A DNA stretch of 64,000 nt from Hydrogenophaga sp. (GCF_011772445.1 NZ_WVZN01000017.1:131622-195621), one strand, 5' to 3'; numbered from the stretch's first letter, positions 7,982 to 19,147 are shown. Translations and numbers: made by a program. Notes: generated by a model from the letters alone, not told the origin.

Positions 7982-8868
7982 TGCCCCATCGTGTCCCCCA
8001 TGTCCGCCGGCCGCGAGGCCACGAAGCCCAGCCGCCCGATCTGGAACAGCACGTTGCGCAGCAGGCGCGCCAGTTGCGCGCGCGCTTCGCGCGAGGGCGT
8101 CAGCGCCATGAGCGAGATCGAGGGCAGGCGCGTTTCCACCGCGTCCTCGTCGGCCGGGGCCCAGGTGCGCAGCAGGTGGTCGCGGCCCAGGGACAGGCGC
8201 GCGTCGACCAGCGCCACCGCGCGCTCGAGCTTGTTCACGTCCTCGAAGCCGATGTCCCAGCAGACCTGCCGGCCCTCGTGGCGCTCGACCACGCTGCAGC
8301 CCAGCGGAAGGGCCCAGCGCTTGGGCTCGGCCTTGCTGGAGAGCAGGCGCCGAGCGTGTTCCCAGAGGCTGCCGTTGTCGGCCACGAAGGACTCCAGGGC
8401 CTGGCGGATTTCCACCGCCATGTCCCCCTGGGAGCCCGGCCCGGGCACCACGACCACGTTGCCGCTGTCGAGCCGGGCGCTGTCCACGCTGACGCGCTGC
8501 GGGTGCCAGCTCGCCGACACCGAATCGGCCACGCCGCGCACGAGCTCGCGCGCGGCCCAGGGCGCCAGCATCAAGGTGACGCCACCGGATTGCAGGATGC
8601 GCAGGTCGACCGGGCTGGGCGAGCCTTCGCCCAGCAGGCGCTGCAGCACCGTGGCGGCCTCGCGCTGGTCGTGGCGGTCGGCGCCCATGAGCACCACCAC
8701 CACGTGGGGCACCGAGCGTTTCATGGCCGGCGCGATGCAGACCATGCATTGCACCTTGGCCTCGGCCTTGGAGAAGACATCGCAGGAGCTGCGGGGCGGG
8801 AGGACGGCACCGTCGTGGTTGAGGGCCTGCACGACGGCGGGGGGCGTGTCGATGGTGGTGCGGGGCAT
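7972..8868 (-). CDS. Protein of unknown function (298 aa)
   Basis: I do not recognise a family. The protein is soluble-looking with no signal peptide or membrane helix. It contains a CDVFSKAEAKVQCMVCIAP stretch with three cysteines near residues 29-44, then a segment VPHVVVVLMGADRHDQ that looks like a beta-strand and loop, and a mixed alpha/beta remainder ending in FQIGRLGFVASRPADM. The ATG at 8868 is the first ATG in the frame; a TTG at 8895 is possible but less likely. There is no strong Shine-Dalgarno. It is convergent with the dehydrogenase gene and stands alone, with 127 bases upstream before the pseudouridine synthase stop. Codon use matches its neighbours and the frame is intact over ~900 bases, which supports a real gene. 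Confidence 0.72.
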   Translation of the reverse strand: MPRTTIDTPPAVVQALNHDGAVLPPRSSCDVFSKAEAKVQCMVCIAPAMKRSVPHVVVVLMGADRHDQREAATVLQRLLGEGSPSPVDLRILQSGGVTLMLAPWAARELVRGVADSVSASWHPQRVSVDSARLDSGNVVVVPGPGSQGDMAVEIRQALESFVADNGSLWEHARRLLSSKAEPKRWALPLGCSVVERHEGRQVCWDIGFEDVNKLERAVALVDARLSLGRDHLLRTWAPADEDAVETRLPSISLMALTPSREARAQLARLLRNVLFQIGRLGFVASRPADMGDTMGQPG

Positions 8869-8995
8869 GTAAAACGAAAGCGCGACAGCGGACAAAAAGG
8901 CGAGAGCGGCCTGCCACTCAAGTCGACAGGTTCGACGCTTTCTTGACCCGTGGTTCCCCTTCGCCGGCTCGCGTGCGCCTGCGCGCGACCGCCGG

Positions 8996-9928
8996 TCAGG
9001 CGGGTGGCCAGTCGAGCGAGCGCGCGCTCTCGAACCGCCGGGGCTGGCCCGTCACCGGGTCGGTGAAGGCAATGGCGCGCGCGAGCAGGCGCAGCGGTTC
9101 GGCGAAGTCCTCGGGCTCGCCGGGGCCGCGGCGCACGCGCGGATAGAACTGGTCGCCCGCGATGGGCAGGCCCAGGGCGTCCAGGTGCACGCGCAACTGG
9201 TGGCGCTTGCCGGTGAGCGGCCTGAGGTCGTAGCGCGCCCAGGCGCCGCGCACCTCCAGACGCTCGATGCGCGTCTCGCTGTTGGGCTCGCCCTCGGTCT
9301 CCACCATGCGGAAGAAGGCCTCCACGTCCTCCTCGATGCGGCTGCGGCGGGTGAGTGGCATCGCCAGTGCGGGGGCGTGCGGCGCGATGGCCTCGTAGGC
9401 CTTCTCCACCACGCGATCGCGGAACAGCGCGTGGTAGGCGTTGCGGTCCTGCGGGCGGAGGTTGAACACCACCAGGCCCGCGGTCTCGCGGTCGATGCGG
9501 TGGATGGGGTTGAGTGTGTGAATGCCCGTGCGCTGCTTGAGCCGCACCATGAGGCTGTGGCGCACGTAACGGCCCGTGGGCGTGACGGGCATGAAGTGCG
9601 GCTTGTCGGCCACCAGCAGGTGCTCGTCCTGGAAGAGGATGTCGGGCTCGAACGGGATCCGTGCCTCGTCGTCCAGGTGGCGCCAGTAGTAGAGCCGCGC
9701 GCCGGGCTCGCAGGGGGCGTCGGGCGCCACCGCCTGGCCGGCGTCGTCGAGCACCTCGCCGCGCGCCAGGCGCTGCGCCCATTCGGCGGGGCCGACCACG
9801 GGCAGGCGTTCACTGAGGAACTGCAGCACCGAGGCCCAGGGCACGGGCCTGGTGAAGGGCACGGCCACGCAACTGGGCGACACGCCCTCGCGCGTGGGGA
9901 TCAGGGGGTTCTTGGGACGGTGCGCCAC
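8996..9928 (-). CDS. RluA-family RNA pseudouridine synthase
   Basis: Isomerises uridine to pseudouridine in rRNA or tRNA. The 310-aa protein has the RluA catalytic motif HRIDRETAG, with the essential Asp near residue 146, preceded by a LLVADKPHFMPV segment and followed by GKRHQLRVHL. It seems closest to RluA/TruC-like enzymes, but the target position cannot be assigned. The N-terminus (residues 24-65) may be a small S4-like or linker domain. The start is probably GTG at 9928, with no good Shine-Dalgarno, so the exact start is uncertain. It lies 22 bases after trmB on the same strand and may be co-transcribed with it. Confidence 0.88.
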   Translation of the reverse strand: MAHRPKNPLIPTREGVSPSCVAVPFTRPVPWASVLQFLSERLPVVGPAEWAQRLARGEVLDDAGQAVAPDAPCEPGARLYYWRHLDDEARIPFEPDILFQDEHLLVADKPHFMPVTPTGRYVRHSLMVRLKQRTGIHTLNPIHRIDRETAGLVVFNLRPQDRNAYHALFRDRVVEKAYEAIAPHAPALAMPLTRRSRIEEDVEAFFRMVETEGEPNSETRIERLEVRGAWARYDLRPLTGKRHQLRVHLDALGLPIAGDQFYPRVRRGPGEPEDFAEPLRLLARAIAFTDPVTGQPRRFESARSLDWPPA

Positions 9929-9950
9929 GCGCGGCCGGTGGTGTGGCGCT

Positions 9951-10691
9951 TCAGACCCGTCGCCAGACGAGGTCCCACACCCCGTGGCCGAGTTTGAGAC
10001 CGCGGTTCTCGAACTTGGTGAGGGGGCGGTAGTCGGGCTTGGGTGCGTAGCCGCCCAGGGCCTCGTCCGCGGTGTTGCGCAACAGGGGTTCGGCGCGCAG
10101 CACCTCCAGCATCTGTTCGGCGTAGGGCTGCCAGTCGGTGGCCAGGTGCAGGTAGCCGCCGGGCTTGAGCTTGCGCGCCAGCCGGTTCACGAACGGGCCC
10201 TGGATGAGGCGTCGCTTGTGGTGCTTGGTCTTGTGCCAGGGGTCGGGAAAGAAGACGTGCACGCCATCGAGGCTGGCGTCGGCGAGCATGCGGTCCATCA
10301 CCTCGACGGCGTCGTGGCGCAGGATGCGGATGTTCTCGAGCCCGCCGTCGCCCGCAAGCTTGAGCAGGGCGCCCACGCCGGGCTCGTGCACCTCGCAGCA
10401 GAGAAAGTTGTCCTGCGGTCGCAGGCTCGCGATGTGGGCGGTGGCGCCGCCCATGCCGAAGCCGATCTCCAGCACCAGCGGGGCCTCGCGGCCGAAGGCG
10501 GCCTTGGCGTCGAAGGGCCGTTCGGGCAGCGTGGGGGCGTAGTCCAGCAGGAATCGCGGGCCGTAGACCTCGTAGGCCCTGGCCTGCGCGGCCGTGGTGC
10601 GGCCGGCGCGCAGCACGTAGCTCTTGATCTTGCGCAGGAAGGGCGCGTCGTCGGGGGAGGGGCGCGGCTGCGCGTGGCGAGGGTCGGTCAT
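9951..10691 (-). CDS. trmB: tRNA (guanine-N7)-methyltransferase TrmB
   Basis: SAM-dependent enzyme (246 aa) making m7G46 in the tRNA variable loop. The Rossmann SAM-binding motif [17 protein letters not shown] lies near residues 71-87 and the catalytic [17 protein letters not shown] block near 144-160, both diagnostic of TrmB. The C-terminal TKFENRG is also typical. The ATG at 10691 begins MTDPRHAQ; the frame stays open upstream, but the added residues do not look like TrmB. It lies 68 bases downstream of the giant repeat-protein gene on the same strand. Confidence 0.95.
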   Translation of the reverse strand: MTDPRHAQPRPSPDDAPFLRKIKSYVLRAGRTTAAQARAYEVYGPRFLLDYAPTLPERPFDAKAAFGREAPLVLEIGFGMGGATAHIASLRPQDNFLCCEVHEPGVGALLKLAGDGGLENIRILRHDAVEVMDRMLADASLDGVHVFFPDPWHKTKHHKRRLIQGPFVNRLARKLKPGGYLHLATDWQPYAEQMLEVLRAEPLLRNTADEALGGYAPKPDYRPLTKFENRGLKLGHGVWDLVWRRV

Positions 10692-10759
10692 GGTCGGGCG
10701 GGGATTGTAGGTGGCCGACCGTTCGGCCTCACGGGCGATCGTGCGCCCGCAAGCCGGCG

Positions 10760-13700
10760 TCAACGGGGCTTGTGCCGCGCGAAGAGGCCCTCCAGGGTGT
10801 CAGCCACTCGGGTGGGGAACGGTGACACCGTCGCTTCGTGGTCGTAGACGCTGCGCAGCAGCTTGAGGGGGTGCGCGCCCTTCGGGGCCGCTGTCGTTCG
10901 TTCGAGGACGGCATGGAACAGGCGGGCGAAGAAGTGCACGCTGCGCTCCACGGCGGCCTGTCGCGCGGCGGTGGCGGCGGGCATGGCGTCGCCGTTGAGC
11001 TGGGCGGCAAGGGCCCGCGTGGCGCCTTGCATGGCCAGCAGCCTGACGGGCAGTGGCGGCTTCGCCTGGTCCGTTCTCGGCGACATGGCCTGTTCGATGT
11101 GGCCGCTCAGGCTGGCGTCGAGTTGCTGCAGGAAGGTCCGGCGGTGCGCGGCCGGCAGGGCCTGCGTGAGCTCGCGGAGCAGGTCGAACTGGCGGTCAAC
11201 GGTGGTCGAGTCATCGGCCTCGGCGGCGCTCGACAAGCGCTGCAGAACCAGAACGATGCGATCGTTGAACGCCTGTTGGAAGCTTTGCATGCTCGTTGAG
11301 CGAATCTCGCTGGCCTGAACTTCCTGGATGCGAGCGGCCAGCAGATCCGCCAGCGCCTGGCACAGACGGCGCCAGCGCGCCCAATCCACGGAAGCGCCGG
11401 GCCGTGGGACGGCAGCCAGTCGCGTCCAGGTCTCGAGGCTGGATCGCTGCGCCTCGTCACCCAGCCGGGACATGAGTTCGATCAGAGGGATGAATCCGTC
11501 GCGTTCGGCCTGCGGGTGTCGACGCCCGTAGGCCTTGAGTACCGGGGTGCGAGCGGCGTTGTCGCGCACGGTGAACAGCGTGCGAATGAAGTGCTCGTGC
11601 AGCGAGTTGCCGGGCTGGTGGGCTGGCAGGAAGCCGACGATGTGCCGCAGCAGGGCCGTTCGACCGCTGAGGGGGTAGCGGGCGTCGCCGGCGAGCTCCA
11701 GCAGTTTGCGCAGCATGGCCTCGTCAAGCCGGGTGCCGCCTTGCATGGCCAGCAGCCGGTCCAGGGACGACAGGCTGCCCGTGCGTTCGGTTTCCTTCAG
11801 CGCCAGGGCCAGCCATTGTCTCGGGTCCAGGCCCTGCTTCCAGGTGCGCTCCACGGTCTCGATGGCCTCCTGCAGCTCCGGCCACGGCGTGCCCTGTGGG
11901 TTCTCCAGTTCCAGGCGGACCCATTGGAGCAGGGCGTGCCAGGCGGCGGATCGGTCGGCGCTCTGGGCGAGCGCCGTGTTGTCCGGGTTCACCCGCAGCC
12001 TCAGCGGCGCGTGCCCCGTGCCGGGGGCGCTCAGGGTGAACCAGGGACGCATGGCCGCTCGGGCTTTCTCCGACTGGGACTTCGGCACTTCCTGCAGCAA
12101 GGCCTTCACCTTGTCCCGCAGGGGGCGGGCGTGGGGGTGGTCGGGGCGTTGTGCCAGGCGGGCGTCCAGCAAGCGGGCGATGTCCATGGCGCGGCGGGCG
12201 AGGGCGGTGTCGCCCTTGGCGACACTGCCTTTGGCGAGCTGTATGACGACGGCCAACTGCGCCGCGCCTGTTCCTTCGAGAAGCCGCTCGATCGGCAGGT
12301 GCCTGAACTGGTGTTCGATGGCCCGGAGTTCGATGCTGGCGTAGTCGCCCCAGTCGATGGAGCGCACCAGTGCCATGAGCACCAGTCGCGTGGCCGGGTC
12401 GGTTTCGAGCGGGTGGCCGGCCGTGGCCCAGCCGTTGGCCGCCAGTTCGGCGATGGCGGCCACGATACCCTGCCACTGGGCGGCCTGCGTCGCATCGGGC
12501 AGCAGTGTGGCCAGGGCGTCGGCATGGCGCGTCAGCAGTTGGCGGTGCAGCGCCGGATCGGGGATTCGCAGCACGGCGTCGAGCAGGGTTCGCACGGCCT
12601 GAACCTTGAAGTGGCCGGCCCAGTGGTCGCAGACCGCGATCAGGGCCTGCACTTCGTCCGCCGTCAGCGAGCTTCGGCGAAGCGCGAATGCCGCGGGAAG
12701 CGGGTCCGGCGGCGGAGCGACGAGCGCGGCGGTTCCGGTGAAGAGCATTTCAAGGGCTTGCTCAGGGTCCATGTTGCCCTGGCGGGGCGTGCGCGATCGG
12801 TTGACGGCGCGGGTGTAGTCGCTGCGCAATGCCACGTCGGTCGAGTGCCGCTGGACCAGGACCTGGGCGGCGTCGAGCAGGCGATGGAGCGAAGCCTTGT
12901 TCAGCGAAATTTCCTGGCTCAGCCGCAGCACTTGGCGAAACAGCGCATCGTCCAGGAACTCGGCGAAGCGCTCGGCGTTTTCCAGGCAGTCGATGAGGTA
13001 GGACGGATCGGCCCGGTGCGTGAGCGCCAGCAGGCAGAGCCGCAGCCAATCGTCGCCCTCGAGCAGCCAGGGTGTGGCTTGCGCCAGCGCCTGGATGGAC
13101 GCCAGCGACAGGCCTTGCGCCTCGCGGATCTGTCCTTGCATCCAGTCCATGAGCACCACACGAAGCGCAGAGAGGCGTCGCGGCTGGTGCGATGGATCGG
13201 CGTTCGCCGAGGCGTCGAGCAGGGTCTCGCAGGCCGCTTGCAGCAGCGCGGCGCGCCCGGCATCGCTCACGATCGCTGCGGCGCACGCGGCGAGCACGTC
13301 GGAGAACAAGGGGCTGTCGGGTTCGTCGATCGACTGGTGGTGCTCGAGCTGGTACAGCAAGGGCTGGACGTTGCCTGTGCGATGGGCTTCCAGCAGGCTC
13401 AGACGCCAATGGTCGGACGCATCGAGCGTGGCCCCCAGGGCGGGTGTGGCCTCCGAGAGGAGGCGCAGCAGCTGCGGCCAGGGCGCACCGTGCGGGTTCT
13501 GAAGCTGCCCCTCGATCAGGCCGAGCAGAGCGGCGAAGGCGCTGGCCCGCTTGTCTGGCGTGTCGAGCGCCTCGCAGCGGGTCTTGATCTGGATGGCGAT
13601 CAGTGAATCGGCTTGTTTGCCCCTGCCGTGTTGCCAGCGCAGCGTGAGCCAGGGCGAGAGTCGGTCGATATGCCACTGCGCCAGGGCCTGGTGGCAGGCT

Positions 13701-16114
13701 GTGCAAAGGAGGTTGACGCGTGCCTGCAGCAGTGCCAGGTGCCCCTTGGGCGCGGTTCCGCACCCGTGGGCCAGCGTTCGGGCCCACGCAAGGGTTCGTT
13801 TGAGCAGGTCCACATCGCCTTGCTGCGTGCCGAGTGGCAGCAGAAGATTCAACAGTTCGGCGAGGTGTTTGGCGTCGGCGGGCGGGAGCGGTTCGGGCGA
13901 GGCCGCTTCGAGCCTGTGACGGACTTCGCTGGCAAGGAAGGCGATGGCGGGCAGGGGATGGAGGCCCGTCAGGGCTTTGAGCAAGACCAGGCGCGTCGCC
14001 CCGTTCACATGGGCCGGGCTGTCCTCCTGAAACCAGGCATCGGTGGCCAGTTCGCCAGCGACGCGCAGGATCCCTTCGCCCTTGGCCCAGGCAGCTGCCG
14101 GGCAGTTGGCCAGGTCGCGCGTGTTCGCCTCCAGCAGCTTGCGCCGCCAGGCCGCGTCGGGGATGGCGCAGAGCACCGCGGCGAGCAATGCCATCGCGTC
14201 GTGCTCACGCCCGGTGCAAAACCAGTCGTGGCACAGCTGCGTGATGTCCGTCGCCAGTCCCTTGAGCCTGTCGGCCTGCAGCACCACGAATGGCTCGTCG
14301 GGGTCGGCGGTGTTGAGCTGGATGGGCGCCGGGTGGTTCTCGAACAGCTTGGCGTAGGCCTGGTCGACGTCTGCCCTGGATGAAGGGGCGAACCAGGCGT
14401 TGGGGTCGATCGAGGGCAGGACGGGGTCGTCCCTGAGCGCTGCTTGCAGTGCGTCTTCCGGCGCCGGCACGAAGGCGCGCGCCTGAAGTTGCCCGGCCAC
14501 GTGGCTGGATGGCGTGCTTCCCGTGGCGCGCGCCGGCTTCACCAGCGCCTCGTGCTGATTCAGCAGCTCGTTCTTCTCCCGGCCCTCGGGCAGGGTTTCC
14601 ATCAAGCGGCGCACCGCCAGGTGCAACCGGGGATCGTCGTAGGGGTGGGGCAGCAACGGCAGGATGGTGTGGAGCAGTTCGGCCCGGTGCTCGGCTGCGA
14701 CGCCCGGTTCACCGTGGCGCTCCAGCAATTCGCGGATCCATTCGGCATCTGCCTGGCTTCCATCGGCGAAGAGGGTGACGAGCAGATTGCGCAGCGGCTG
14801 CGGGTTGCCGTGGCGCAGGGCCTCTTCCTGGCAGAGCCGCAGCCAGTCCGACGTGCTGGGCGTCCAGTGCAGGATGGGACCCGCCTCGGCCAGCAGTTCC
14901 ACCAGGCAGGGCCAGGGCAGTGGATGGGTGCTGCGCGTTTGTTGCTCCTGAATCCATTGCAGCAACTGCTGGCGGGCGGTCTGGAGGTCGTTGCCGATGG
15001 CCGTGCGCTTGAGGCGTATTCCCACGGGTTGTCCGGCCGGCACGGTCCTGTCCACGAGAAGCCAGTCGAAGACCCGCTGCGCGGCGCGGGCACCGACCCG
15101 CGCGGGGACGCCCCTGGTCAGCACGTTGACCAGTGCCTGCACCGCGGCGTCGTTCGCCTGGCCGGCAGGCGCAGAGGCATTGGCCACGCGCTGCGCCAGG
15201 TCCACGGCGGTTCTGACGAGCGCGTCGGCCTGCAGGGCGAGCGCCGCCTCGGCTTGTTCGCTCAGGCGCCGCACCAGACGCAAGGCCTCGTCGCGCGGCA
15301 AGGCCAGACCCGATTGCTCCTGCTGCACCACCTGCGCTTGCAGCGTCCGCAGACGTTCGGCGACGTCGGCGCCCGGGTGCACGGCCAGCACCAGTGTCCG
15401 AAGCGCTGCCGGTGTCTGTGGCGTCAAGCAGTTGCCGAGCCATTCGATGGCTTCGGCAATGGCGGGAAAGCGGGGCGCTGACCACGGCGGTGGCGCGTGT
15501 TCGAGCAGGCGGGCGCCGTGCTCCGCCAGCAGTTGCTGACTCAGGGGAACCACGCCGATCTGGTCGATGAGGGCATCGATGAACGCCAGGCCCTCTTCGA
15601 CGCCCTGTGGCGAGGCGAACCATTCGACGCAGGCCTCGACGACGAGGGCATGGTGCCGCTGTGGATCGATGTCGTGCGCGACGCGAAAGCTCGGCTGTGT
15701 CGGTGACGAGGTGTCGCGAGCCAGGAGGGGTGGATCGCCTGCGAGCAAGCGCTGGCGTGCGCTGCCGCCGCGGGGGCTGACGAGAGCCGTTTGGCCAGGC
15801 GCCTGCGACCGTCGCGTACCGATCGTGCTATGCAGGCGAACACTCCGGTTCGGCATAGGGGTGTGGGCGCGATCCCGGTCGTCTGATGCGGTTGAAGGTG
15901 TTTGATGCGGGGCGGGCTGTTGCGGTTGCCGTTGCTGTGGCGGCCGCAGAGGTGCCTGCGAGAGGGGGCGGGGTGGCCGATGGGTGGCTGATTCGATCGT
16001 GTGACGTGAACTCAAGACGAAGATCCTGTGGAGCGGGGGGCGCCGTTTGGCCAGGCGCGACCCAACGAACGGGGGCGGGGCTGTGTGATCGCCCTGGGAG
16101 CGCTTGCTCCTCAT
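10760..16114 (-). CDS. Giant helical-repeat protein of unknown function (up to 1784 aa)
   Basis: No family recognised. The first ~140 residues are disordered-looking, rich in Pro, Arg, Gln and Ser, with few acidic residues. The rest is almost entirely predicted helix. Long modules recur: type A (start near Cys-X2-Trp) around residues 158, 624 and 1157; type B (LLxWI...PWP...[14 protein letters not shown]...QPLLxxL) around 384, 863, 988 (a more degenerate copy) and 1395. A plus B recurs about every 470-530 residues, giving three super-repeats. There is no membrane helix or catalytic motif. The start is uncertain: ATG at 16114 or ATG at 15856 (MPNRSVRL), neither with a clear Shine-Dalgarno. It lies between gluQ and trmB. 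A secreted effector-like or scaffold role is possible, but no secretion system is in the window. Confidence 0.82.
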   Translation of the reverse strand: MRSKRSQGDHTAPPPFVGSRLAKRRPPLHRIFVLSSRHTIESATHRPPRPLSQAPLRPPQQRQPQQPAPHQTPSTASDDRDRAHTPMPNRSVRLHSTIGTRRSQAPGQTALVSPRGGSARQRLLAGDPPLLARDTSSPTQPSFRVAHDIDPQRHHALVVEACVEWFASPQGVEEGLAFIDALIDQIGVVPLSQQLLAEHGARLLEHAPPPWSAPRFPAIAEAIEWLGNCLTPQTPAALRTLVLAVHPGADVAERLRTLQAQVVQQEQSGLALPRDEALRLVRRLSEQAEAALALQADALVRTAVDLAQRVANASAPAGQANDAAVQALVNVLTRGVPARVGARAAQRVFDWLLVDRTVPAGQPVGIRLKRTAIGNDLQTARQQLLQWIQEQQTRSTHPLPWPCLVELLAEAGPILHWTPSTSDWLRLCQEEALRHGNPQPLRNLLVTLFADGSQADAEWIRELLERHGEPGVAAEHRAELLHTILPLLPHPYDDPRLHLAVRRLMETLPEGREKNELLNQHEALVKPARATGSTPSSHVAGQLQARAFVPAPEDALQAALRDDPVLPSIDPNAWFAPSSRADVDQAYAKLFENHPAPIQLNTADPDEPFVVLQADRLKGLATDITQLCHDWFCTGREHDAMALLAAVLCAIPDAAWRRKLLEANTRDLANCPAAAWAKGEGILRVAGELATDAWFQEDSPAHVNGATRLVLLKALTGLHPLPAIAFLASEVRHRLEAASPEPLPPADAKHLAELLNLLLPLGTQQGDVDLLKRTLAWARTLAHGCGTAPKGHLALLQARVNLLCTACHQALAQWHIDRLSPWLTLRWQHGRGKQADSLIAIQIKTRCEALDTPDKRASAFAALLGLIEGQLQNPHGAPWPQLLRLLSEATPALGATLDASDHWRLSLLEAHRTGNVQPLLYQLEHHQSIDEPDSPLFSDVLAACAAAIVSDAGRAALLQAACETLLDASANADPSHQPRRLSALRVVLMDWMQGQIREAQGLSLASIQALAQATPWLLEGDDWLRLCLLALTHRADPSYLIDCLENAERFAEFLDDALFRQVLRLSQEISLNKASLHRLLDAAQVLVQRHSTDVALRSDYTRAVNRSRTPRQGNMDPEQALEMLFTGTAALVAPPPDPLPAAFALRRSSLTADEVQALIAVCDHWAGHFKVQAVRTLLDAVLRIPDPALHRQLLTRHADALATLLPDATQAAQWQGIVAAIAELAANGWATAGHPLETDPATRLVLMALVRSIDWGDYASIELRAIEHQFRHLPIERLLEGTGAAQLAVVIQLAKGSVAKGDTALARRAMDIARLLDARLAQRPDHPHARPLRDKVKALLQEVPKSQSEKARAAMRPWFTLSAPGTGHAPLRLRVNPDNTALAQSADRSAAWHALLQWVRLELENPQGTPWPELQEAIETVERTWKQGLDPRQWLALALKETERTGSLSSLDRLLAMQGGTRLDEAMLRKLLELAGDARYPLSGRTALLRHIVGFLPAHQPGNSLHEHFIRTLFTVRDNAARTPVLKAYGRRHPQAERDGFIPLIELMSRLGDEAQRSSLETWTRLAAVPRPGASVDWARWRRLCQALADLLAARIQEVQASEIRSTSMQSFQQAFNDRIVLVLQRLSSAAEADDSTTVDRQFDLLRELTQALPAAHRRTFLQQLDASLSGHIEQAMSPRTDQAKPPLPVRLLAMQGATRALAAQLNGDAMPAATAARQAAVERSVHFFARLFHAVLERTTAAPKGAHPLKLLRSVYDHEATVSPFPTRVADTLEGLFARHKPR

Positions 16115-16122
16115 GGAAAGCT

Positions 16123-16138
16123 CACGGCAAGGGCCGTG
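16123..16138 (-). repeat. Small hairpin between gluQ and the giant gene
   Basis: CACGGC-AAGG-GCCGTG, a perfect 6-bp stem in the 48-base gap downstream of gluQ, eight bases before the upstream ATG option of the giant gene. On the minus strand it is followed by AGCTTT, so it could weakly terminate gluQ transcription or mask the upstream start of the giant gene. Confidence 0.3.
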
Positions 16139-16162
16139 CTTGCAAGGCGTGGCCCTTGACCC

Positions 16163-17050
16163 TCAACGCGTGGGCGCCGTGGACAGTGCCCAGTCCCTTG
16201 TCCAGCCGCGCAGGGCCGCGTCCGGTTCGTCACCGCGCGCCGGCAGGCCCAGCGCCCGCGCCGCCGCGTTCAGCGCCGCCATCGGATCGCTCAGGTCGAG
16301 CGCCTGCGCGCCGTTCTGCTTGCTGAGCTTCTCGCCGTTGTCGCCCAGCACCAGCGGCGTGTGCAGGTAGGCCGGCGTGGGCAGGCCCAGCGCGCGTTGC
16401 AACAGGATCTGGCGCGGCGTGTTGTCGGCCAGGTCCTCACCGCGCACCACGTGCGTGATGCCTTGCGCCGCGTCGTCCACCACCACGGCGAGCTGGTAGG
16501 CCCACAGGCCGTCGGCGCGGCGCAGGATGAAGTCGCCCACGGCGCGCGCCACGTCCTGCGACTGGGGACCGAGACGGCAGTCGGTCCAGTCCACCCGCGC
16601 CGCGTCGGGCACCCGAAAGCGCCAGGCGCGCGGCGCGCGGCCTTGCAGGCCGCCGTTCTCTGGCCGGCAGGTGCCGGGGTACACGGCGGCCTGGTGGCGT
16701 TCGCGCGGCGCGCCGCTGGCCAACAGGGCGCGTTCGATGTCCTGGCGAGAGCAGGCGCAGGGGTAGGCGCCGCCCTGGGCGATGAGGCGGTCGAGCGCCG
16801 CCTGGTAGAGCGCGTCGCGCTGCGATTGCCAGACCACGGGCTCGTCGCTCGCCAGCCCGCAGGCGGCCAGCTGTTGAAGGATGAGCCGGTCGGCCCCGGG
16901 AATGCAGCGCGGCGTGTCCACGTCCTCGACGCGCATGAGCCAGGTGCCGCCGTGGGCGCGCGCGTCGAGCCAGCTGGCCAGCGCGGCCACCAGCGAGCCG
17001 GCGTGCAGCGGGCCGGTGGGCGAGGGGGCGAAGCGTCCGCGGTAGGCCAT
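16163..17050 (-). CDS. gluQ: Glutamyl-Q tRNA(Asp) synthetase GluQ
   Basis: Truncated class I glutamyl-tRNA synthetase paralogue (295 aa) that attaches glutamate to the queuosine base of tRNA(Asp). It begins [20 protein letters not shown] with the HIGH-equivalent HAGS near residues 16-19. The zinc site C98-x-C100...Y124...C128 and the KMSKS-equivalent KLSKQNG are present, and the anticodon-binding domain of full GluRS is absent, as expected for GluQ. An open frame extends far upstream, but the conserved start FAPSPTG fixes the ATG at 17050. It sits 14 bases after the flavoprotein gene on the same strand. Confidence 0.95.
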   Translation of the reverse strand: MAYRGRFAPSPTGPLHAGSLVAALASWLDARAHGGTWLMRVEDVDTPRCIPGADRLILQQLAACGLASDEPVVWQSQRDALYQAALDRLIAQGGAYPCACSRQDIERALLASGAPRERHQAAVYPGTCRPENGGLQGRAPRAWRFRVPDAARVDWTDCRLGPQSQDVARAVGDFILRRADGLWAYQLAVVVDDAAQGITHVVRGEDLADNTPRQILLQRALGLPTPAYLHTPLVLGDNGEKLSKQNGAQALDLSDPMAALNAAARALGLPARGDEPDAALRGWTRDWALSTAPTR

Positions 17051-17064
17051 GCGGGCCCGGGCGA

Positions 17065-18156
17065 TCAGGCCAGCGCCAGCGCGAGCTCCAGCCCCGAGAC
17101 GAAGGCGTCTTCCACGCGATGCCCCAGGCACCAGTCGCCGCACAGGCCGATGCCCAGCCGGGTGTCGAGCAGGTGGCTGCGGCCCAGCGGGGTCTGCGTC
17201 TGCGCGTAGCGCCAGCGCTGCACCTCGGCGAAGGGCGGCGTGGCGCGGATGCCGGTGATCTCGGCGAAGCCCTTGAGGAGCTTGGCCTTCACCCGCTCGG
17301 CGTCGTCTTCCAGGTGTTTGGTGGACCAGGCCGGGCTCGCCTGGACCGTCCAGCGCTCGATGGGGTCGCGCGCAGGCTTGCTCGATTCGCGGGCGAGCCA
17401 GCTGATGCGGTGGTGCGTGCTGCGTGCCGCGCTCCACTGGGGGCCCAGGTGGTACAGGCCGGGTTGCATGGCCTGCGGGAAGGCGACCATGAGCGTCCAG
17501 CACGGCGCCACGTGCACCGGCGCCAGTGCGGCGCGCAGTTCGGGTGCCAGGCCCGAGGCCAGCAGCAGCGCGTGCGCCTGCGGGTGCGGCACGGCGAGCA
17601 CCACGCGGTCGAAGCCGCCGAGCACGCGCTGGCCGCCATCGGCGTCGGCGGTGCGCAACTGCCATTGCTCGGGGTGCAGGGCGTCGCGTTCGATGTGCGA
17701 GACCGGCGTGTCCATCAGCGCCTGCGCGTGCGGCAGGCCGTTCGGCTCGGGCTGGAGCAGCGGCTGCGCCCACAGCGCGACCAGGGCGTTCATGCCCGGC
17801 GCGGCCACGAAGTGCGGTTCGGTGGGCGGTGGGGCGCTGGCCAGTACGTGGCCGAATTCGTCCAGCACGCGCACGGTGCTGGCGCTCCAGGCGCGCACGG
17901 CGCGGGTGGCGGTGGCGCGCAGCGCCAGTTCGAAGCGCGCATCGCGCACGGTGAAGTACTGCACGCCCGGGTCGAAGCCGCCGAACTCGGTGCGCCGCGT
18001 GGCCATGCGCCCACCGACGGTGGAGGCCGCGTCGACCAGCGTGACGCGGTGGCCGGCCTGCAGCAGGGTGCGCGCGGCGGTGACGCCCGCCATGCCCGCG
18101 CCCACCACGGCGACATGCAAGGGAGCGCGCGGATGGGAAGCGGTAGACGAGTTCAT
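17065..18156 (-). CDS. Renalase-like FAD-dependent amine oxidase-family protein
   Basis: Flavoprotein of 363 aa with an N-terminal dinucleotide-binding fold [17 protein letters not shown] near residues 15-31, then [18 protein letters not shown], the GG motif typical of amine oxidase/renalase proteins. The C-terminal motif [21 protein letters not shown] contacts FAD in this family. Bacterial renalase-like enzymes oxidise dihydro isomers of NAD(P)H; whether this one does is inference. The ATG at 18156 is the first that gives a compact N-terminus before the Rossmann motif. Its start is 25 bases from the stop of the LysR gene, same strand. Confidence 0.85.
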   Translation of the reverse strand: MNSSTASHPRAPLHVAVVGAGMAGVTAARTLLQAGHRVTLVDAASTVGGRMATRRTEFGGFDPGVQYFTVRDARFELALRATATRAVRAWSASTVRVLDEFGHVLASAPPPTEPHFVAAPGMNALVALWAQPLLQPEPNGLPHAQALMDTPVSHIERDALHPEQWQLRTADADGGQRVLGGFDRVVLAVPHPQAHALLLASGLAPELRAALAPVHVAPCWTLMVAFPQAMQPGLYHLGPQWSAARSTHHRISWLARESSKPARDPIERWTVQASPAWSTKHLEDDAERVKAKLLKGFAEITGIRATPPFAEVQRWRYAQTQTPLGRSHLLDTRLGIGLCGDWCLGHRVEDAFVSGLELALALA

Positions 18157-18181
18157 CTGGTGAATGTAGCAGCGGCGGTGT

Positions 18182-19132
18182 TCAGCTCTGGTGATGGTTA
18201 GCGAGCAGTGCTTCGCGCGTGCCGGCGTGCTTGAGGTGGTCCAGCCACCAGCGCAGGGCGCGCGCCCCGTCCGCGGCAGGACGCGACTGCCGCCAGACGT
18301 AGGACACGCGAAAGCTGCGCTCCCCCTGCTGCACGGGCTTGACCACCAGCCGCCCCGCATTGATGTAGGGCTGGGCCAGCGCCGTGGGCAGGAAGCCCGC
18401 ACCCAGGCCGCGCAGTTGCGCCTCCAGCTTGTGCTGCATGGTGGGCACGGTGAGCACGTCCTGGCCGGGCAGCAGGTTGTGGCTCACGCCGCGTCCGCGC
18501 TGGGTGCTGTCGGCCACGGCCACGGCGCGGTGCTGGCGCATGTGCTCCTCGGTCAGGGTCTCGTTCAATCGTGCCAGGGGGTGGTGGGGCGCCACCGCGT
18601 ACACGAAATCCGCCGTGCCCAGCGGCGCGGCCTGCAGGCCCGGGCCCACCGAATCGGCCGCCACGCCCAGGGCCAGGTCGGCCAGGCCGTTCTGCAGGGC
18701 CTCCAGCGTGCCCGACAGGGTTTCCGCGCGCAGCCGCACGCGCGTGGGCGCGCCGGTGGCGTAGAAGGACTCGCACAGCTCGAACAGCGTGGCCCGCGAG
18801 ATCAGCGCGTCGGCCGCGATGGTGAGCTGCGGCTCCCAGCCCGTGGCCACGCGCTTGACGCGCTGGGCCACGGCGTCGAATTCGTTGAGCAGGAACTCGC
18901 CCGCGCGAAGGAGTTCGGACCCGGCCGGGGTGATCGCGGCGCGGCGCGCGCTGCGGTCGAACAGCAGCACGTCCAGCGCATCCTCGATCTGGCGGATGCG
19001 GTAGGTGAGGGCGCTGGGCACCATGCCCAGCTCGCGCGCGGCGGCGGCCATGCTGCCCAGGCGCGAGACGGCCTCCACCAAGGCCAGGTTCTCGGCCGAC
19101 AGGGCGCTGCGGGCGGTGATGGGTGCAGGCAT
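18182..19132 (-). CDS. LysR-family transcriptional regulator
   Basis: DNA-binding regulator of 316 aa. The N-terminal winged helix-turn-helix runs NLALVEAVSRLGSMAAAARELGM with recognition helix VPSALTYRIRQIEDALDVLLFDR, followed by the periplasmic-binding-protein-like effector domain (from about residue 90, PQLTIAADALISR). The ATG at 19132 (MPAPITARS) is preferred over the ATG at 19171 because a LysR-type palindrome lies between them at 19148-19162. It is divergent from the pirin gene and is the likely regulator of the pirin, DoxX and flavodoxin cluster. The inducer cannot be inferred. Confidence 0.9.
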   Translation of the reverse strand: MPAPITARSALSAENLALVEAVSRLGSMAAAARELGMVPSALTYRIRQIEDALDVLLFDRSARRAAITPAGSELLRAGEFLLNEFDAVAQRVKRVATGWEPQLTIAADALISRATLFELCESFYATGAPTRVRLRAETLSGTLEALQNGLADLALGVAADSVGPGLQAAPLGTADFVYAVAPHHPLARLNETLTEEHMRQHRAVAVADSTQRGRGVSHNLLPGQDVLTVPTMQHKLEAQLRGLGAGFLPTALAQPYINAGRLVVKPVQQGERSFRVSYVWRQSRPAADGARALRWWLDHLKHAGTREALLANHHQS

Positions 19133-19147
19133 CAGCGGGTATTGGTG

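Noticed and set aside
15857-16162. Type III (HrpB/HrpX) promoter box upstream of the giant repeat gene
   Set aside because: I looked for TTCG-N15/16-TTCG on the minus strand and found no adequate match, so the effector idea has no promoter support here.
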